Shown one piece after another: positions 9,746-21,220 of a stretch of 64,000 nt of DNA. The notes under the pieces were generated by a model. That model made no database searches. It had not been told where the DNA came from and saw nothing but the letters and a program-made list of their open reading frames with translations. The stretch covers positions 30,971,375 through 31,035,374 of the forward strand of contig OZ024895.1 in NCBI GenBank assembly GCA_964017195.1, read 5' to 3'. Numbering within the stretch: the stretch's first letter is position 1; the number at the start of each line of letters is the position of its first letter. Origin of the DNA: Siderastrea radians (Eukaryota > Cnidaria > Anthozoa > Scleractinia > Rhizangiidae). The position numbers were made by a program, and so were the translations under genes.

Positions 9746-9870
9746 CCATTATCCTTCTCCTCCTCCATTTCCTCCATTTCGTCGTCCTACTCCTCCTCCT
9801 CCTCATCATCATCATCATCATGACATCATCATCATCTTAATCATCATCAACCCATCATCATCGTCATCAT
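9589..9870. repeat. (CCA)n/(CAT)n compound microsatellite
   Basis: A CCA run changes at about 9620 into a long CAT run with scattered CGT and CAC units, then TCC-rich and again CAT-rich stretches. It yields poly-His, poly-Ser, poly-Asp and poly-Met frames on both strands, none of which is a gene. Confidence 0.95.
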
Positions 9871-10269
9871 TACTATCATCGTCATTTCGTTGCAGCGCTG
9901 AAACTGAAAACTTTTTCAGTCCTTCGCTGTCGTTAGCAGTCTTACTCCGTGTTAGAAGGTCTTCTTTGCCGCGATAAGGAGGGGTGTGTGAAGCATAAAT
10001 TCTTGTTAACTTCTAACAGGTTTTTGAAAGTTCTGACTCATAAAACTTCGAATGGTGAACACGTGTTGCTGGATTAGAGTTTCGCTTCTGTCTTGTAGTA
10101 TATTATCTGTCCATTTGACACTTATCAGTAAATATCTAAGGAAGCATATTAGTCATAAATGTCTTTACTTTCACTATCACCCATCGTTGTATTCTGATGG
10201 TTACAACTGATTCAACTGGCTCTAGACATAAAAAACCCATTGTATATAAGGGCTCATACATCTTAATAA

Positions 10270-10520
10270 TAAAAATTGTCACTGATGTCAAAATATCGAG
10301 ACATATCAGTTTGTGATGCATTTTCTTTTGATACGGGTATGGGACTACCCCAAAAAAACAAACAAACAAACAAACAAATGAGACGGAAGTTGAACAGACG
10401 ACTTGCCGTACATGCACACCCGCTGGTTGCTCTAACCACAGAGCCACATGTAGGTGATACAAAGGGAATCACGGCCCGATGCGAGTCTCCGTATAGCTCA
10501 GTATCTGACATCAGAGGGTT
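10270..10520 (-). repeat. Second tRNA-derived SINE family
   Basis: On the minus strand a box-A-like TGGCTCTGTGGTTAGAGCAA is followed about 40 bp later by a B-box-like GTTCAACTTCC, then a (TTTG)n run and GGGGTAGTCCCATACCCG. The order fits a tRNA-derived SINE with a simple tail, different from the family at 1.0 and 36.9 kb. Limits are approximate. Confidence 0.45.
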
Positions 10521-10563
10521 GCAGAGGGCCTTTGGTGAGGAAGTTTGCTTCACGAAAATATGA

Positions 10564-13485
10564 ATGTAAGAAATTATAAATTTAAATGTAATACATAAAA
10601 ACGATAAAATGTCTATTTATCCCGTTTGTTTTCTTTTTAATAGACAGCCTCATGATAACGTCTGTAAAAATAGCATTAACACTTTTGTTTGTTCAGAAGG
10701 CAAAGACAAGAAGGCATAGTCCACAAGGCACAGACAAGAATCTTTTTCTTTTTAGTCAAGACACAATAGGCTGACAGCTTGAAAACGAACAAAAATTAAG
10801 CAATTCAAAATGACTTAAAAACGGGAGGGTCCTTAACCCAGTTCGATTTCTATTTCGCCCAACCTTCCCTTCTTTTAGAATATTCTATTTTGTAAAAGGA
10901 ATCAATAAAATATAAATAATAGGACATCCCGGCTTTTTAAAATGATCCGGGCCGGTAACGTTTTTAATATCCTAACGTTAGCATTGAAATTTTCTTTTTT
11001 CTCTCTCTCCAATAATTTTTGTTTTATTTTATTCTAGTTCATTTCATTATATTTAGTTTTTCAGAGTTGACCTTAAGTAATACTATGCATTATTACTATC
11101 AGTGATTTATTTAATATGTAACTTCCTCTCTTTAAATCCAGGAAACTATTGTGTTGTTGATCGTTTGACTAAAAACTATTATCCGACAAAGCCATTTTAC
11201 TTATGATTGATCACCAGTGCACTAGTGTACATGTCTTACTTGCCCTCAAAAACTCTATACATGAACTTTTTCGGTCCTATTATTTGGAAGGGTTCTGTTT
11301 GGGTAATACATCTAAAGTAGAATTTTATTTTAAGTAATAAAGTAGCCGGGGAGCAAAGAGTGGTCCAGTCAACACTGTACCCCATTCCTTCCCCCCCCCC
11401 CCCTCTCTTTGAAATCCAACTATGTCAGAACTTAAGAAGATAAAATAAAATAAACAAAAAAACATAAACCGTCAGAAAAAAAAATGTCTCAATTAGGAAT
11501 TTGCTTGGCAAATCCATATTAAGCAAAGAGTCGGTAGCTGTTTGAAACAAATTAAGACAAAACCTTTTGTTATCTTGAACAAACAAAATTAAACAAACAC
11601 AATATTGAAATTCAATGATAATACAGCTGCAGTGGACGAAATCAGTAGGCTTTTATTCTAAATGGTAAGTGTCTGGTAAGGTAAACATACGTTGGGCGTA
11701 TAAATCGCATCTCAACTGTATTTAGTACTTTGTGTTAGGAGGGCTTCGCATGCAAATGTGGGTAAGTAGTTAATTCTTGTATTAAATATTTTAAGTCATA
11801 TCGAGGATCATTTATTAGAAAATGCCTACTTACAGAACGTCTCCGGCACATCTTAATTTTGCGATTTTTGAGGGCCAACTGGCAAATTCGCAGAAATTGT
11901 CGAACCTTTTGTCTCAAAAAAATCAAACAAATGAGCTACTTTTTTAATTTTTGCGATATTGAAGTTTTGTGATTCTGAGAGAAAAATCAAAAATTAGATA
12001 GCGAGGATAACTGGAACATTCTAAAGGAATAATGCTTGAATATTTCGAACATACTTCGCAGTAAAATTGAAAGAAGCCATTTCTAGTCGTTCCTAGTTTT
12101 GGTCATTTGGATATTTTCTTGGCGCTGACTGGAAATATTTTAATATTTTCAAACTTATTGTTTTTTTTTTAATACAAGGAATACGTTCAATACAAGACGA
12201 ACCCTTTTAAGCCAAAGACATCACAAGGTAGCCCCACAGTAACGTATACTGCTAGTTGGCTTTCCTTTAATCAATTATAAAATTAAGGATCTTGTATATC
12301 CACCTTGCACAGCATAATGCATAAGACAAAATACCCTCTAGTGTGTGCACCAGGAAAAACATAAAGCAGCTATTTTTGACTTTTTGGTTGAAAAAAAAAA
12401 GCCAGCAAATAATTCTGTGTACAAATGACGCCAGCCGCGTATTTACACAGGGGCATTGAACGAGAAAATTTTAGCAAAATACTTTTGACATCATCTTCTA
12501 CTTTCTTAGATTGTTTCAGAGCTTTTTAAGGCATATTTGTGTAAGCTAACACGCGTTGATCTGTTCGGAGTTTTTAGCCGAAAATTTAGCCCGCATAAAA
12601 TGTTAGGAAACAGAATCGTATCCGCTGCTGTTGATTGATCTCCAAAAATGTTTGCTGGCCTTTTTTTTTACACTCTAAACAACATATTTCTCCATCCGAA
12701 AACAAAAGAATTAATCGTCCCCCTTGTTACGAAAGTCTGAGGTGATGTTTCGTCAAAGAAAAACCCAGTTTTCATTGCAATTTAAAAATCCGAATGTCTC
12801 AGGCGATTTAGGCCTTCCGAACAGATATTCCCTGAAACGAACAGTTGGGTGGCCCTGATTTACATTCTAAAACAGCTGTGGAACCAACAAGCTTGAGCGT
12901 GACATAAATAAGAATGCAAAAAACAGCAACTCCTGCACTTTTAAACCTTTAATACAAGCTATATTTTTGTGATCTTTGACAAAGGTTTGTGGAAGGATGA
13001 GTCTAGTTGTTTATTGCTGAAGTGTTGTCAGCTTCTTTGTAGGATTTATTGCAGATGGAGAAAGACAGTTTTGGCCGTGCAAGTTGCCTCTTTCTTTATA
13101 AATCTGTATTAAAAGCCGATCTTGTTTGTAGGTGTAATTGGATGATCTTTATTTACCTCGGTCTCTTCGGAAGTTCATCGTGGTTTGCTATAAAATTTCA
13201 GTCTTTATGTGTTGACAAAGGCGCCTGTTTCCCATGTTTACAGCCCTTTTCTTTACAGCCTTTTCCTGCACATGTACATGTCGCTTCGTAAAACGTGGTT
13301 AATTATTTCTTCCTGCAGACATGTTTTACATTGGTATAAAGTCCCAATAAATTTAACGTAAGAAGAAAGAAAAAAGAGATGCCTTAAAAATGAGCTTTTT
13401 TACTGGTTCCTAGGTATTATTCCCCTGAGAAAGTTTTTCAGTTTTTCCACTTGTCACAACTGTAGCTATTTGAACTTAAAATTGC
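10564..13485. other. Intergenic, no gene recognised
   Basis: AT-rich sequence with a C-run near 11390-11402 and many poly-A/T tracts. Open frames are short (11735-11926, 13049-13291) and show no domain. The 13.0-13.49 kb part presumably contains the promoter and 5' UTR of the beta-helix gene; a possible 5' UTR acceptor (AACTTAAAATTGCAG) lies just before its start codon. Confidence 0.4.
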
Positions 13486-13495
13486 AGAGACAAGT

Positions 13496-13878
13496 ATGAG
13501 CAAGGTTGCGAGCCATTTCTCGGCCATGAAAGATTTCATTTTATTCTCCTTCCTCGTCGCGCTACCAGCGTGCGTAAGTGGAAACGTCTACTACGTCGAT
13601 GGTGAAAACGGCGATGATTCAAATCCCGGAGACAGTCTAGACTCTGCACTTGCAACCATCAAAACCTGTATCGACGCGCTCAAGGGACCTGGTGACGAAT
13701 GCCACATTAGAGCAGGTCGATACCACGAAACGGAGTTTCAGATATCTGGTAAACATGGTACCCAGTCCCAACCGATTGTCATCCGGGGTTATCAAGATGA
13801 GGTTCCTACAGTCGATGGCACAATTCCACTAACGCCAAGGAGAGGTTGGACAAGAGATCAAAAAACAGGGATCTACAG
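13496..13878 (+). CDS. Secreted beta-helix (polysaccharide-lyase-like) protein, exon 1
   Basis: This is the first of four exons (13496-13878, 15111-15570, 16152-17273, 18418-18675) that join without a frame break into a 740-residue protein. Met1 or Met11 begins a signal peptide (MKDFILFSFLVALPACVSG) followed by NVYYVDGENGDDSNPG. That opening, with a GDD-S-NPG turn, is typical of right-handed parallel beta-helix proteins such as PL6-type lyases and related bacterial secreted enzymes. The CHIRAGRYHE segment matches the usual 'v-r-x-G-x-Y' strand after it. The exon ends in phase 2 at AG/GTGAGG. The role is probably binding or cleaving an extracellular polysaccharide; substrate and catalytic residues cannot be assigned. 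Bacterial-looking architecture inside an intron-bearing gene suggests an old horizontal acquisition, which is inference. Confidence 0.78.
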
Positions 13879-15110
13879 GTGAGGTTTTTTTAAACTCCTG
13901 TTTTTCGGAAAATAAAGGGTCTCGTTACTAAATTAAGACACCAGGGTAATGGGCTCCTGAAGACAACGTGTGCTTTCTGTGTTTACTATCTACCAGTTTT
14001 GTAAACCTGTAAAGAAAAGTTTGATACAGCGTCGAATTTAGTGAAGTACAACGAAGCCTTACGTACACGAAACACGAATTTGTAGTTACCTGACGTACAT
14101 GGGCGACAAAATTACTGCATGAGTAGCTTCTGAAGATTTAACTCGAAGCCTAACATACGTTAACGACAGGTTTACTGGGGAAAGTGTTTTAACAAATATG
14201 AAGGGTTTTGCAATTTTGTGGTGCGAGGGATAGCAACACTATAAAGGGGACTGTTTTTATTCATCAAAAATTGAGGTTATGGAAATGTTTTCTTAACGCA
14301 AGATCATTGACAATCACAAATTTTATTTCAGAAGTATTACTCAAACAGAACTCAAAGATAGGACTGAAAAGACTCATGCATCGAGTTTTTTTAATTCGAA
14401 GCTAAATGACTTGGGTGAATGTCTGCATTAGGATATCTAAACGCAAAGAGGCAAGTTTCTTTAAAACTTATTTAATAAAACTTGGTAAGAAATGAACTGC
14501 GTCCTCATGCAAGACTCATATCAACCAACCAATGCGGGCATAATATAGATATAGAAATATTTTCTCGACTATTAGAGTGCTTGTTGTACCATCAGAGTCA
14601 AACGGTTCTCGTTCTAAGTGATTACAATTTGTGATTGATTGCCAGTGTGGCATACGACCATAATTTCCTGCCAATGGCTGCTTATGACGTACGCACTTGT
14701 TGTAGAATTTTACACACATGAATGAACGTAACAACGTCAAGATTCCTTTGTTGGGAAAACACGTCATTAAAAAAAAATTCAACACCAACAAAATAGACGG
14801 AAAGTTCTTCAGAGCTTTTGGATCTATCCAAATCCCTTTTTCAATGATGAAATTTTAATTGCATCATCAAAACGATAAAATAAGTGTTATACAGCCTAGT
14901 TTTGGTGATCGTGACAGAGCGATCTTGCAGCCTTACAGCCTCGTTACCAAAACGAGGCTGCTTAACACTAATTCCATAATTGAAAAATGGATCTAGATAT
15001 ATCTCGAAAACTCTGAAGAACTTTGCGTTTATTTTGTTGACGTTCAAGAATTATTTTTCTTTTTAATGACATGAATAAAAGTGTTCCTATGTTCCTGTTA
15101 CTGTTTACAG

Positions 15111-15570
15111 CGCCGTGATAGAGCAGGATGTCTGGCAGCTTTTTGTGGACGGTGAAATGATGACTAACGCTCGCTGGCCGAACGCATTGTGGTCGGACAA
15201 GACGGTGTTTCTGAACAAGTACTGGGCAAAATCTCACAAAACCGCTAAGCGTGGAAAAATGGTGGATAGCGGCCTCAAGAACTTGGCTGGGAGTGGTATT
15301 AATGCCCAAGGGGCGATGGCTATTCTCAATATCGGAAGCTTTAATACTTTTACTGCTGTTGTTAAAAGCCATTCCCCGGGACATAACTTTTTCACTTACG
15401 ATGACACTTTTGGCGACATCAAGTTTAAGCCGGGCCATAATCAGTACTTTCTTGAGGATAAGATGGAGTTCCTTGACAATGCTGGCGAGTGGTATTATGA
15501 TAAGCAATCAAAAACGGTTTATGTGAAAACGCTGGATGGAAAGTCTCCTCAAGGAAGGATTCGAGGAAAG
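15111..15570 (+). CDS. Beta-helix protein, exon 2
   Basis: The acceptor TCCTGTTACTGTTTACAG at 15110 and donor AAAG/GTATTA at 15571 bound a 460-bp exon. It enters in phase 2 (forming AGC, Ser) and leaves in phase 0. It encodes AVIEQDVWQLFVDGEMMTNA, a segment found in such lyase-like proteins (a strand pair naming a metal- or sugar-facing 'D-G' turn, then RWPN). It continues through NQYFLEDKMEFLDNAGEWYY, where an E-W-Y-Y motif precedes a K-T-V-Y-V strand. This resembles the region before the helix proper in bacterial homologues; I infer the fold from pattern only. Confidence 0.75.
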
Positions 15571-16151
15571 GTATTATAATGCAGGTTTAGTTATATTTAT
15601 GACCCTTTAAAAGCTCTGTGAAGGCTCCCGGTGGGAGCGGCGCAGGGAACTTTATTCCCTTCTACACTCTTCGCGGGAGGTAGAGATGAAGGAAAGGGGG
15701 AATTGGGGAGAAAAGTGGAACGGGGGGCTTAATATATAAGGTCTCAAAAACGAGATATAAAGACGCTACATTATTTGAGCGAGTAATTTAATAGCAAATC
15801 AAATCAAATCAAATCAAATCAAAAGACTTTATTTTAAGAGGGTAACACATGTCGGTGGTGAACAGTGATGACCCTGTGGCCCTCAACAACTTTTGATTCT
15901 GTGGTTGAATATAACTTGACCGTTTTAATTAAATGAAACCAAGTAGGTGAACAATGCTTAGAGCTTGAGAAGTTTATTACAAGCTGACAAAAAGCTACTT
16001 CCACTGGCAAAGAATATCTTAGCCCTCTAGTTATCTGTAAGAGACTTAAAACAATTAAAAATCTGAGCATTAGTTCGGCTTTGAATTTTAAAAGATAGTT
16101 TTGCATCGCTAGTGAAAATATAAAAGATCAACACAAAGCGCTTTTATACAG
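15571..16151. other. Intron 2 with non-LTR 3'-tail-like sequence
   Basis: A (CAAAT)n run at about 15793-15822 is followed by AAGACTTTATTTTAAGAGGG and a degenerate minus-strand open stretch (15834-16106). A pentanucleotide tail next to such a sequence is typical of a reversed non-LTR retrotransposon 3' end. No reverse transcriptase is present. Confidence 0.4.
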
Positions 16152-17273
16152 GTGCAGACATATGCTTTCACCATCACAAAATGCAAGCACGTGCATTTCA
16201 AGCAGCTGACGTTCTTTGGTACCACAATTAAAGTGCGCCCAACAAGCAAATGGGATGTAATAGAGGAGATGTTATTCCAATCCATCAATTTCCACTTTCC
16301 TTCTTATTCAATGCGCATGCTCGGCATCACTGATCCTCCACGCTGTACGATCATAGAGGCAAGCAGAGGGCGCAGCTTTCAATTGATAAACAGCACATTC
16401 TATGGGACAGATGGCATGGCGCTCCAATATAGCGGTAAAGGGGTACTGTTACAGAACAACCTGTTTGAATACAATGATTGGTCTGTAGCCATTATACGGC
16501 AAAAATCTGGTGGCTTTGGTACTGTAATCTCAAACGGCGAAGACGACCAGTTCATTCGCAACACGCTTCGCTTCAATGGTGCAAGTAGCGGCTTCCGTCC
16601 ATCGCGACGCAATCCCAATGTCACGTTGAACCACGTTCATCATCAGTGCTGGGGGATGCTACAGCATGATGGAGCTGGGGTCCAGTTTCAAATAGGTGCT
16701 CAAACCAACGCTGTCTCGCAACAGAACTGGGTTCATTCCAGTCCCAAATACGGTCTCCGTTTCGACGGGCAGCCTCCACGTGTAGGAACCCATGGTACCA
16801 TGAAGAAAAACGTCGTGTGGAAATGCGGAGGGATCATGGTGAAAGGAGATTACCACAAGGCCATCAACAACCTCGCCTTTGATAAACGAAATGAAAAGAG
16901 CGGAGACAAGCAAGGTGATGGCTGCGCTTTGTGCCTCCTGAAGTTTGTTCGTTCCAATCCGGTTGAGATCAATAAGCACTCTGAGGTCTTAAAAAACGCC
17001 GCAGACGTAGCGAACGGTGGCAAGAGGAAAAAGCCGCGCGGCACATATCCTCTGGCGGGACAGTACGTGAAGTTCAACGTCGTGGGTAAGGTGAGGCCAG
17101 AAGTCATGGGCGCCGATAATCTGGACTTTCGGCCCCGGAAAGGCTCCGCACACATTAAAGATCAGGTTGGACCGTACCTGTACAATCCCAAAAGCAAATA
17201 TTACTGGATTCCTGGTCGGCAGATGTATAAGGCTACTACTCCTGTCCCTCCTGATGGCAGCATCACCGTCAAG
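16152..17273 (+). CDS. Beta-helix protein, exon 3 (central helix)
   Basis: The largest exon runs 374 codons in phase 0, from acceptor TTTTATACAG/GTGCAG to donor AAG/GTAAAG at 17274. It holds repeated strands with the look of a parallel beta-helix: V-H-F-K-Q-L-T-F-F-G-T, then F-Q-L-I-N-S-T-F-Y-G-T-D-G-M-A, then L-L-Q-N-N-L-F-E-Y-N-D-W, and a series ending N-V-V-W-K-C-G-G-I-M-V-K-G-D. His-rich turns (NHVHHQC) and a KYGLRFDGQPP segment could lie in the active cleft. If translation ran through the donor it would stop at TAA 17286, 12 bases later, so retention would remove only the Fn3-like tail. Confidence 0.78.
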
Positions 17274-17651
17274 GTAAAGGTTAAATAATAGGGAACTGGA
17301 GCGGAGGTTCATGAGTGACGAACATCAACTAGAACCTCCTTTATTGGTTTATTCTACACTCACTGTCAGCAAGCAGCACAGGTTTTAGGGAAATTACTGT
17401 TAACACTATACAAAATTCCCTTTTTTTAAACTTCGTCTTATCTTTTTTTTAATCTTTATCTTGTTTCTTCTCCTTTGGTGCCTGATGCTTGCAACTGTCG
17501 ACATGATCGCATCATAATTCGTAAAAAGGGAGACAAACTTCTGGTTGCCGTTGGTGGCTTACAGACGTACAGACGTTTGTGCTTAAAATTAATTCCTAAT
17601 GATTTTCTAATTCCGGGGATGGTAGTATACAGACGTAATATTGTCACAATG

Positions 17652-17827
17652 CAGTGGAATCCCGATATAACGAACCCCTATATAAGGAAGACCCCGGTTT
17701 AAGGAACTATATTCTTAAGCCCAGTGACAGTAAAACGTATGGAAAAGAACCTTGATATAACGAACCTCCGTTTTTACGAACGCATTTTGTCAGCCCCTTG
17801 GCACTTCATTATACCGGGGTTTATCTG
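17652..17827. mobile_element. Short Tigger/pogo-like MITE
   Basis: The left end CAGTGGAATCCCGATATAAC and the right end, read in reverse complement (CAGATAAACCCCGGTATAAT), form imperfect inverted repeats of about 22 bp. Inner copies of TATAACGAACC occur at about 17667 and 17758. A TA follows the right end, but the left flank is TG, so one target copy is mutated. It lies in intron 3 of the beta-helix gene. Confidence 0.6.
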
Positions 17828-18417
17828 TATTAGACATTTTTTCAGAATGTATGACGGTATTGTTATGATTGAGACAGTATTGTCCCGACAAAAATTATAT
17901 TTGATTTACTTCAGTGCAAAAAACGCGTTAATGTAAAACATCTAAACGTGGACACGTACGCGAAAGGCTCTTTTGATATACGATCCCAAAGCATGGAAAA
18001 ATGATGGGCTTTGGTGCAACTAAATGAAAATTCACCTTACGCAATTTGGAACACTCGTTAATCCAGCCCGGGCTTTACTATTTTCTTTCTCAGAGCTTCA
18101 ACGATTTAGATGTCTTTTCAACCACTGACTCTAAACCGTCTCTAAACTGGTGTAGATCCAGGATCTGCACTTAAAATAGACCAAAACCTGCCGGAAAAAA
18201 AGTAAAAAATAAAAATCGATAAAAATAAACGCCCCAATTAAACTATAATTTGCTTCCGAACGTACAATAGGTGGGCTTCTAGTCCCTCCTCCCCCCCCCC
18301 CAAAAAAAAATAATAATAAGCTTCTTGAAAGCTAGATCGGTTAATAACGAATAAATGAATAATTTAGGTAATATAAGGAATTAGCTTTGCGATTTTTGTT
18401 TGCTTTTTCTCTGTTAG

Positions 18418-18675
18418 TCTGACAGAGATGCCATTATGTGGCTGAACGCCTACGGTGCCGCGACTCACCACGTGTTCTTTGGTACGAACAAGGCGAAGGT
18501 TGCCGATGCGACCCCAGAGTCAGCCGAGTATCAGACGAAAATTACCAACGATGGCAATGTGCATTACCTGAAGGAGAGTCTTAGATCGGGTGTTACGTAT
18601 TACTGGCGTGTGGATGCCGAAATTAACGAGAACATTAATTATAAAGGGGACGTCTGGTCTTTTCGAACGGAATAA
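18418..18675 (+). CDS. Beta-helix protein, exon 4 (Fn3-like tail)
   Basis: Acceptor TTTGCTTTTTCTCTGTTAG at 18417 gives a phase-0 join (ITVK-SDRDAIMWLNAYGA). The 85 residues resemble the small Fn3-like modules found at the C-terminus of many bacterial extracellular enzymes, with the marks A-x-x-H-x-V-F-F-G-T (about 13-22), S-G-V-T-Y-Y-W-R-V-D (about 60-69) and G-D-V-W-S-F-R-T at the very end. Such modules usually act as spacers or carbohydrate contacts. Stop is TAA at 18673-18675. Confidence 0.75.
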   Translation, partial: SDRDAIMWLNAYGAATHHVFFGTNKAKVADATPESAEYQTKITNDGNVHYLKESLRSGVTYYWRVDAEINENINYKGDVWSFRTE

Positions 18676-18743
18676 GCGCGGTCAGCCCACGTTGTATTTT
18701 AAGATGGCCTGAAATCAGTTAACTTCGCTTGAAAACAAATTGA

Positions 18744-18749
18744 AATAAA
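18744..18749 (+). other. Polyadenylation signal of the beta-helix gene
   Basis: AATAAA lies 69 bp after the stop codon, the expected range for a short 3' UTR. Confidence 0.6.
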
Positions 18750-19964
18750 TTGGATGAAAAACTAACATTTATTTTTCCTGGGTTGCTTTTATTTTAATGT
18801 TATCATTACTATGTTTATTTCATATGGTATACGTAGAGCATTCTTTTAACCTCGAATCAAAGGAATCCTACTCCACATTGGATCGCTGGTTCACTTCAAA
18901 GAAAAGTAAGAAAAGTCGAAAACTCAATATACACTTTTGTTTTTTTCCTGACCTTGTTTACTCCACTTCTATGTTAAACCTATTCACCTCATTTCAAATG
19001 CAAATCTGTAACAAGGCAGGGAAATTTCCTTCCCTCAGATTTCCCCTTATTTTCTCCAAATAAATTCGTCGTATCTCACGTAGAAAGAAGATTAACTGCT
19101 AAAAGGAATATAGTTCTTTGTCTTTGTTTATGACAAAAAAGGTTCCTTCACCTTCACGGGAACTACCAACGATTTCGACACCCTAGACTGATTAAAAAAG
19201 TCGTGTATCAATTACGTTCTTTCCAAAATCCCTCGGTAATGACTCCGTCAGAATAAGCAATATATTTTTTAATGATTAAATGCTTCCTAGGTCTTAATAG
19301 TCACCATGGAATTTTTTTTTATTCGGTAAATGAAGAACCAATATAACCGCAGTAAGCTAGCTATTAAACTGAATCAGTAACTGTTATACTACACCCTAAC
19401 GGAAAATTATTTTGCAAGTATGGCTACAGCCCTGCCGGCTTTCCGTCTAATTTTGCTCTAGTCATCATGGAAAGCTTACTCGCAGTGTAATTTACCGTCA
19501 CTGTTATTGTGTCATTAAGGAAAATAGTTTCAACTGTCATCCAGACTCTATTCAAGTCTTGAAACGTGGTTTTCAACTAAAACATTTGAGGACAAAATCC
19601 TGTGTGACTATTCACCATTCACGTGGAGCCGTTTGCATTCCCAAAATTTTTAAATTTTAGAATTTTTCCCTGATTCTTTTATTAGCCTACATTTGTCATA
19701 TTTACACTTTGGGTTTTAAAGGTGGCAAAGCTAACATTAGATGTAAGTCTTTCGATAAGCCTGCATGGCTGAGATTTGCAGTCAATGTAAAGTTGCAGCA
19801 GCGTTTCCTACCCTTGCTACACTCTGCTAGTTTCCATTTATCATGGGCTCAAAATTGAGAAAAATGTAAAGGGTCTAAAGCCTTTTGACCCATCGGCTTT
19901 TTCATTTTTCCCGTTTCATCTTCCCTTCTGAGCCTTTGCGAAATTTGATGGGCGAATCAGTTAA
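18750..19964. other. Intergenic, no gene recognised
   Basis: AT-rich sequence up to the left edge of the duplicated block. Only a short open frame (18797-19063) occurs, with no recognisable domain. Confidence 0.4.
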
Positions 19965-20967
19965 AGAGGGCGCGGCATGTTTAACCCTCTAGGCTCCAGT
20001 ATCAATATGCATATTCTCCTCACTGTTGTCCATATGTTTCTTATGGTAGCAGTTGGGAGAATTTGCACAAATATCGAGACATTTCATGTTTGGTGATCAT
20101 TTCCTTTATTCTTGTGACATGTATGTTTGATCAAGTAGGGATATTGTAAGGAGAAGTTAGATGCTTGTCATTATTGAAGCTTAAAGGGTTAAGAAACTCG
20201 GTTTTGCAAAAAGTGGTGGAATAGTCTGGTATGATTTAGGTTCACTCTTAAGTGAAAAAAAAATGGTAGCACTGTTTTTGACTTTCTTTTTGCACTTTTT
20301 GCAAGTGGCTGAAACAACCCTTTTAACCTCGCTGTCGACTTCTTCATTGAAAAGGAAAGTGAACAGCTTCTATCATGTCTATTCTTCCCTGTTCAAGCAC
20401 CCATATAAAAGCGCAACTTGAGTAATGTTTTCCTCATGAAATTAGGGGCTAAGAAGTAAAACCAGTTAAGGATTTATTTGAACAATTGATTCAGTACTGA
20501 TGGCAATTCAACTTAAGCTGAAAATAATAAAGCAACATAACTTTTCTTTGTTTAGGTATTATATTCAAGAACAAGCAAAATCTCGGACGGGTGGGACAGG
20601 ATGTCATTAATGACAAACTCATTTTTACGATATTTTTTTTCTTTAACCTGTTCGATGCAACTTTAAAACCGAGCTTCAAACTAGTCTTCAGTTCATTTAA
20701 GTATTATTTCTTCCATTGCCATTTTCAATGAATTTGGAACGGTAATCCACTATACAACAAAGGAGGACACTCCAGCAATTTAAACTCATTGTTTTCTTCT
20801 TTTCTTTATTGGTTAAATGCTTCCGTGGAATCAATAATCTCCAAGAAAATGACTACTCAACAGAAACCATTGGTATATTTACTGAAGTCGGTTTCACTTT
20901 GTCATCATTTTAAGTCACAAGCTACGTGGACAGTTGTTTATTCTGGCAGACAAGAGTAAGTGAATAT

Positions 20968-21069
20968 TGACATGTATTTTACATTTGGTACGCCATCTTG
21001 ACATAAAACCTCGTGGTATATTTTACCCATCATGCCTTATGGTACAATTTCATGACAGCATACATGACA
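20968..21069 (-). repeat. 3' LTR of Gypsy element
   Basis: 102 bp, identical to the other LTR except for one T/C difference near 21049. Very short for a Gypsy LTR. Confidence 0.93.
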
Positions 21070-21220
21070 TCTCCCTTTTTTTTTTTAAACAACAAACTCG
21101 ACTAGGCAGCATGCTCTTAAGGCTTTCAACAAATGGAAACAACAACATTAAGAAAGAAAACAAAACAAGTCACTGTTCATAGTTCTGGAAACAAATCAGT
21201 GTTCATAGTCTTTGAACAAA

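Noticed and set aside
9501..9977. Open frames of poly-His, poly-Ser, poly-Asp, poly-Met on both strands
   Set aside because: They are translations of the CCA/CAT microsatellite; no flanking coding sequence or splice context.
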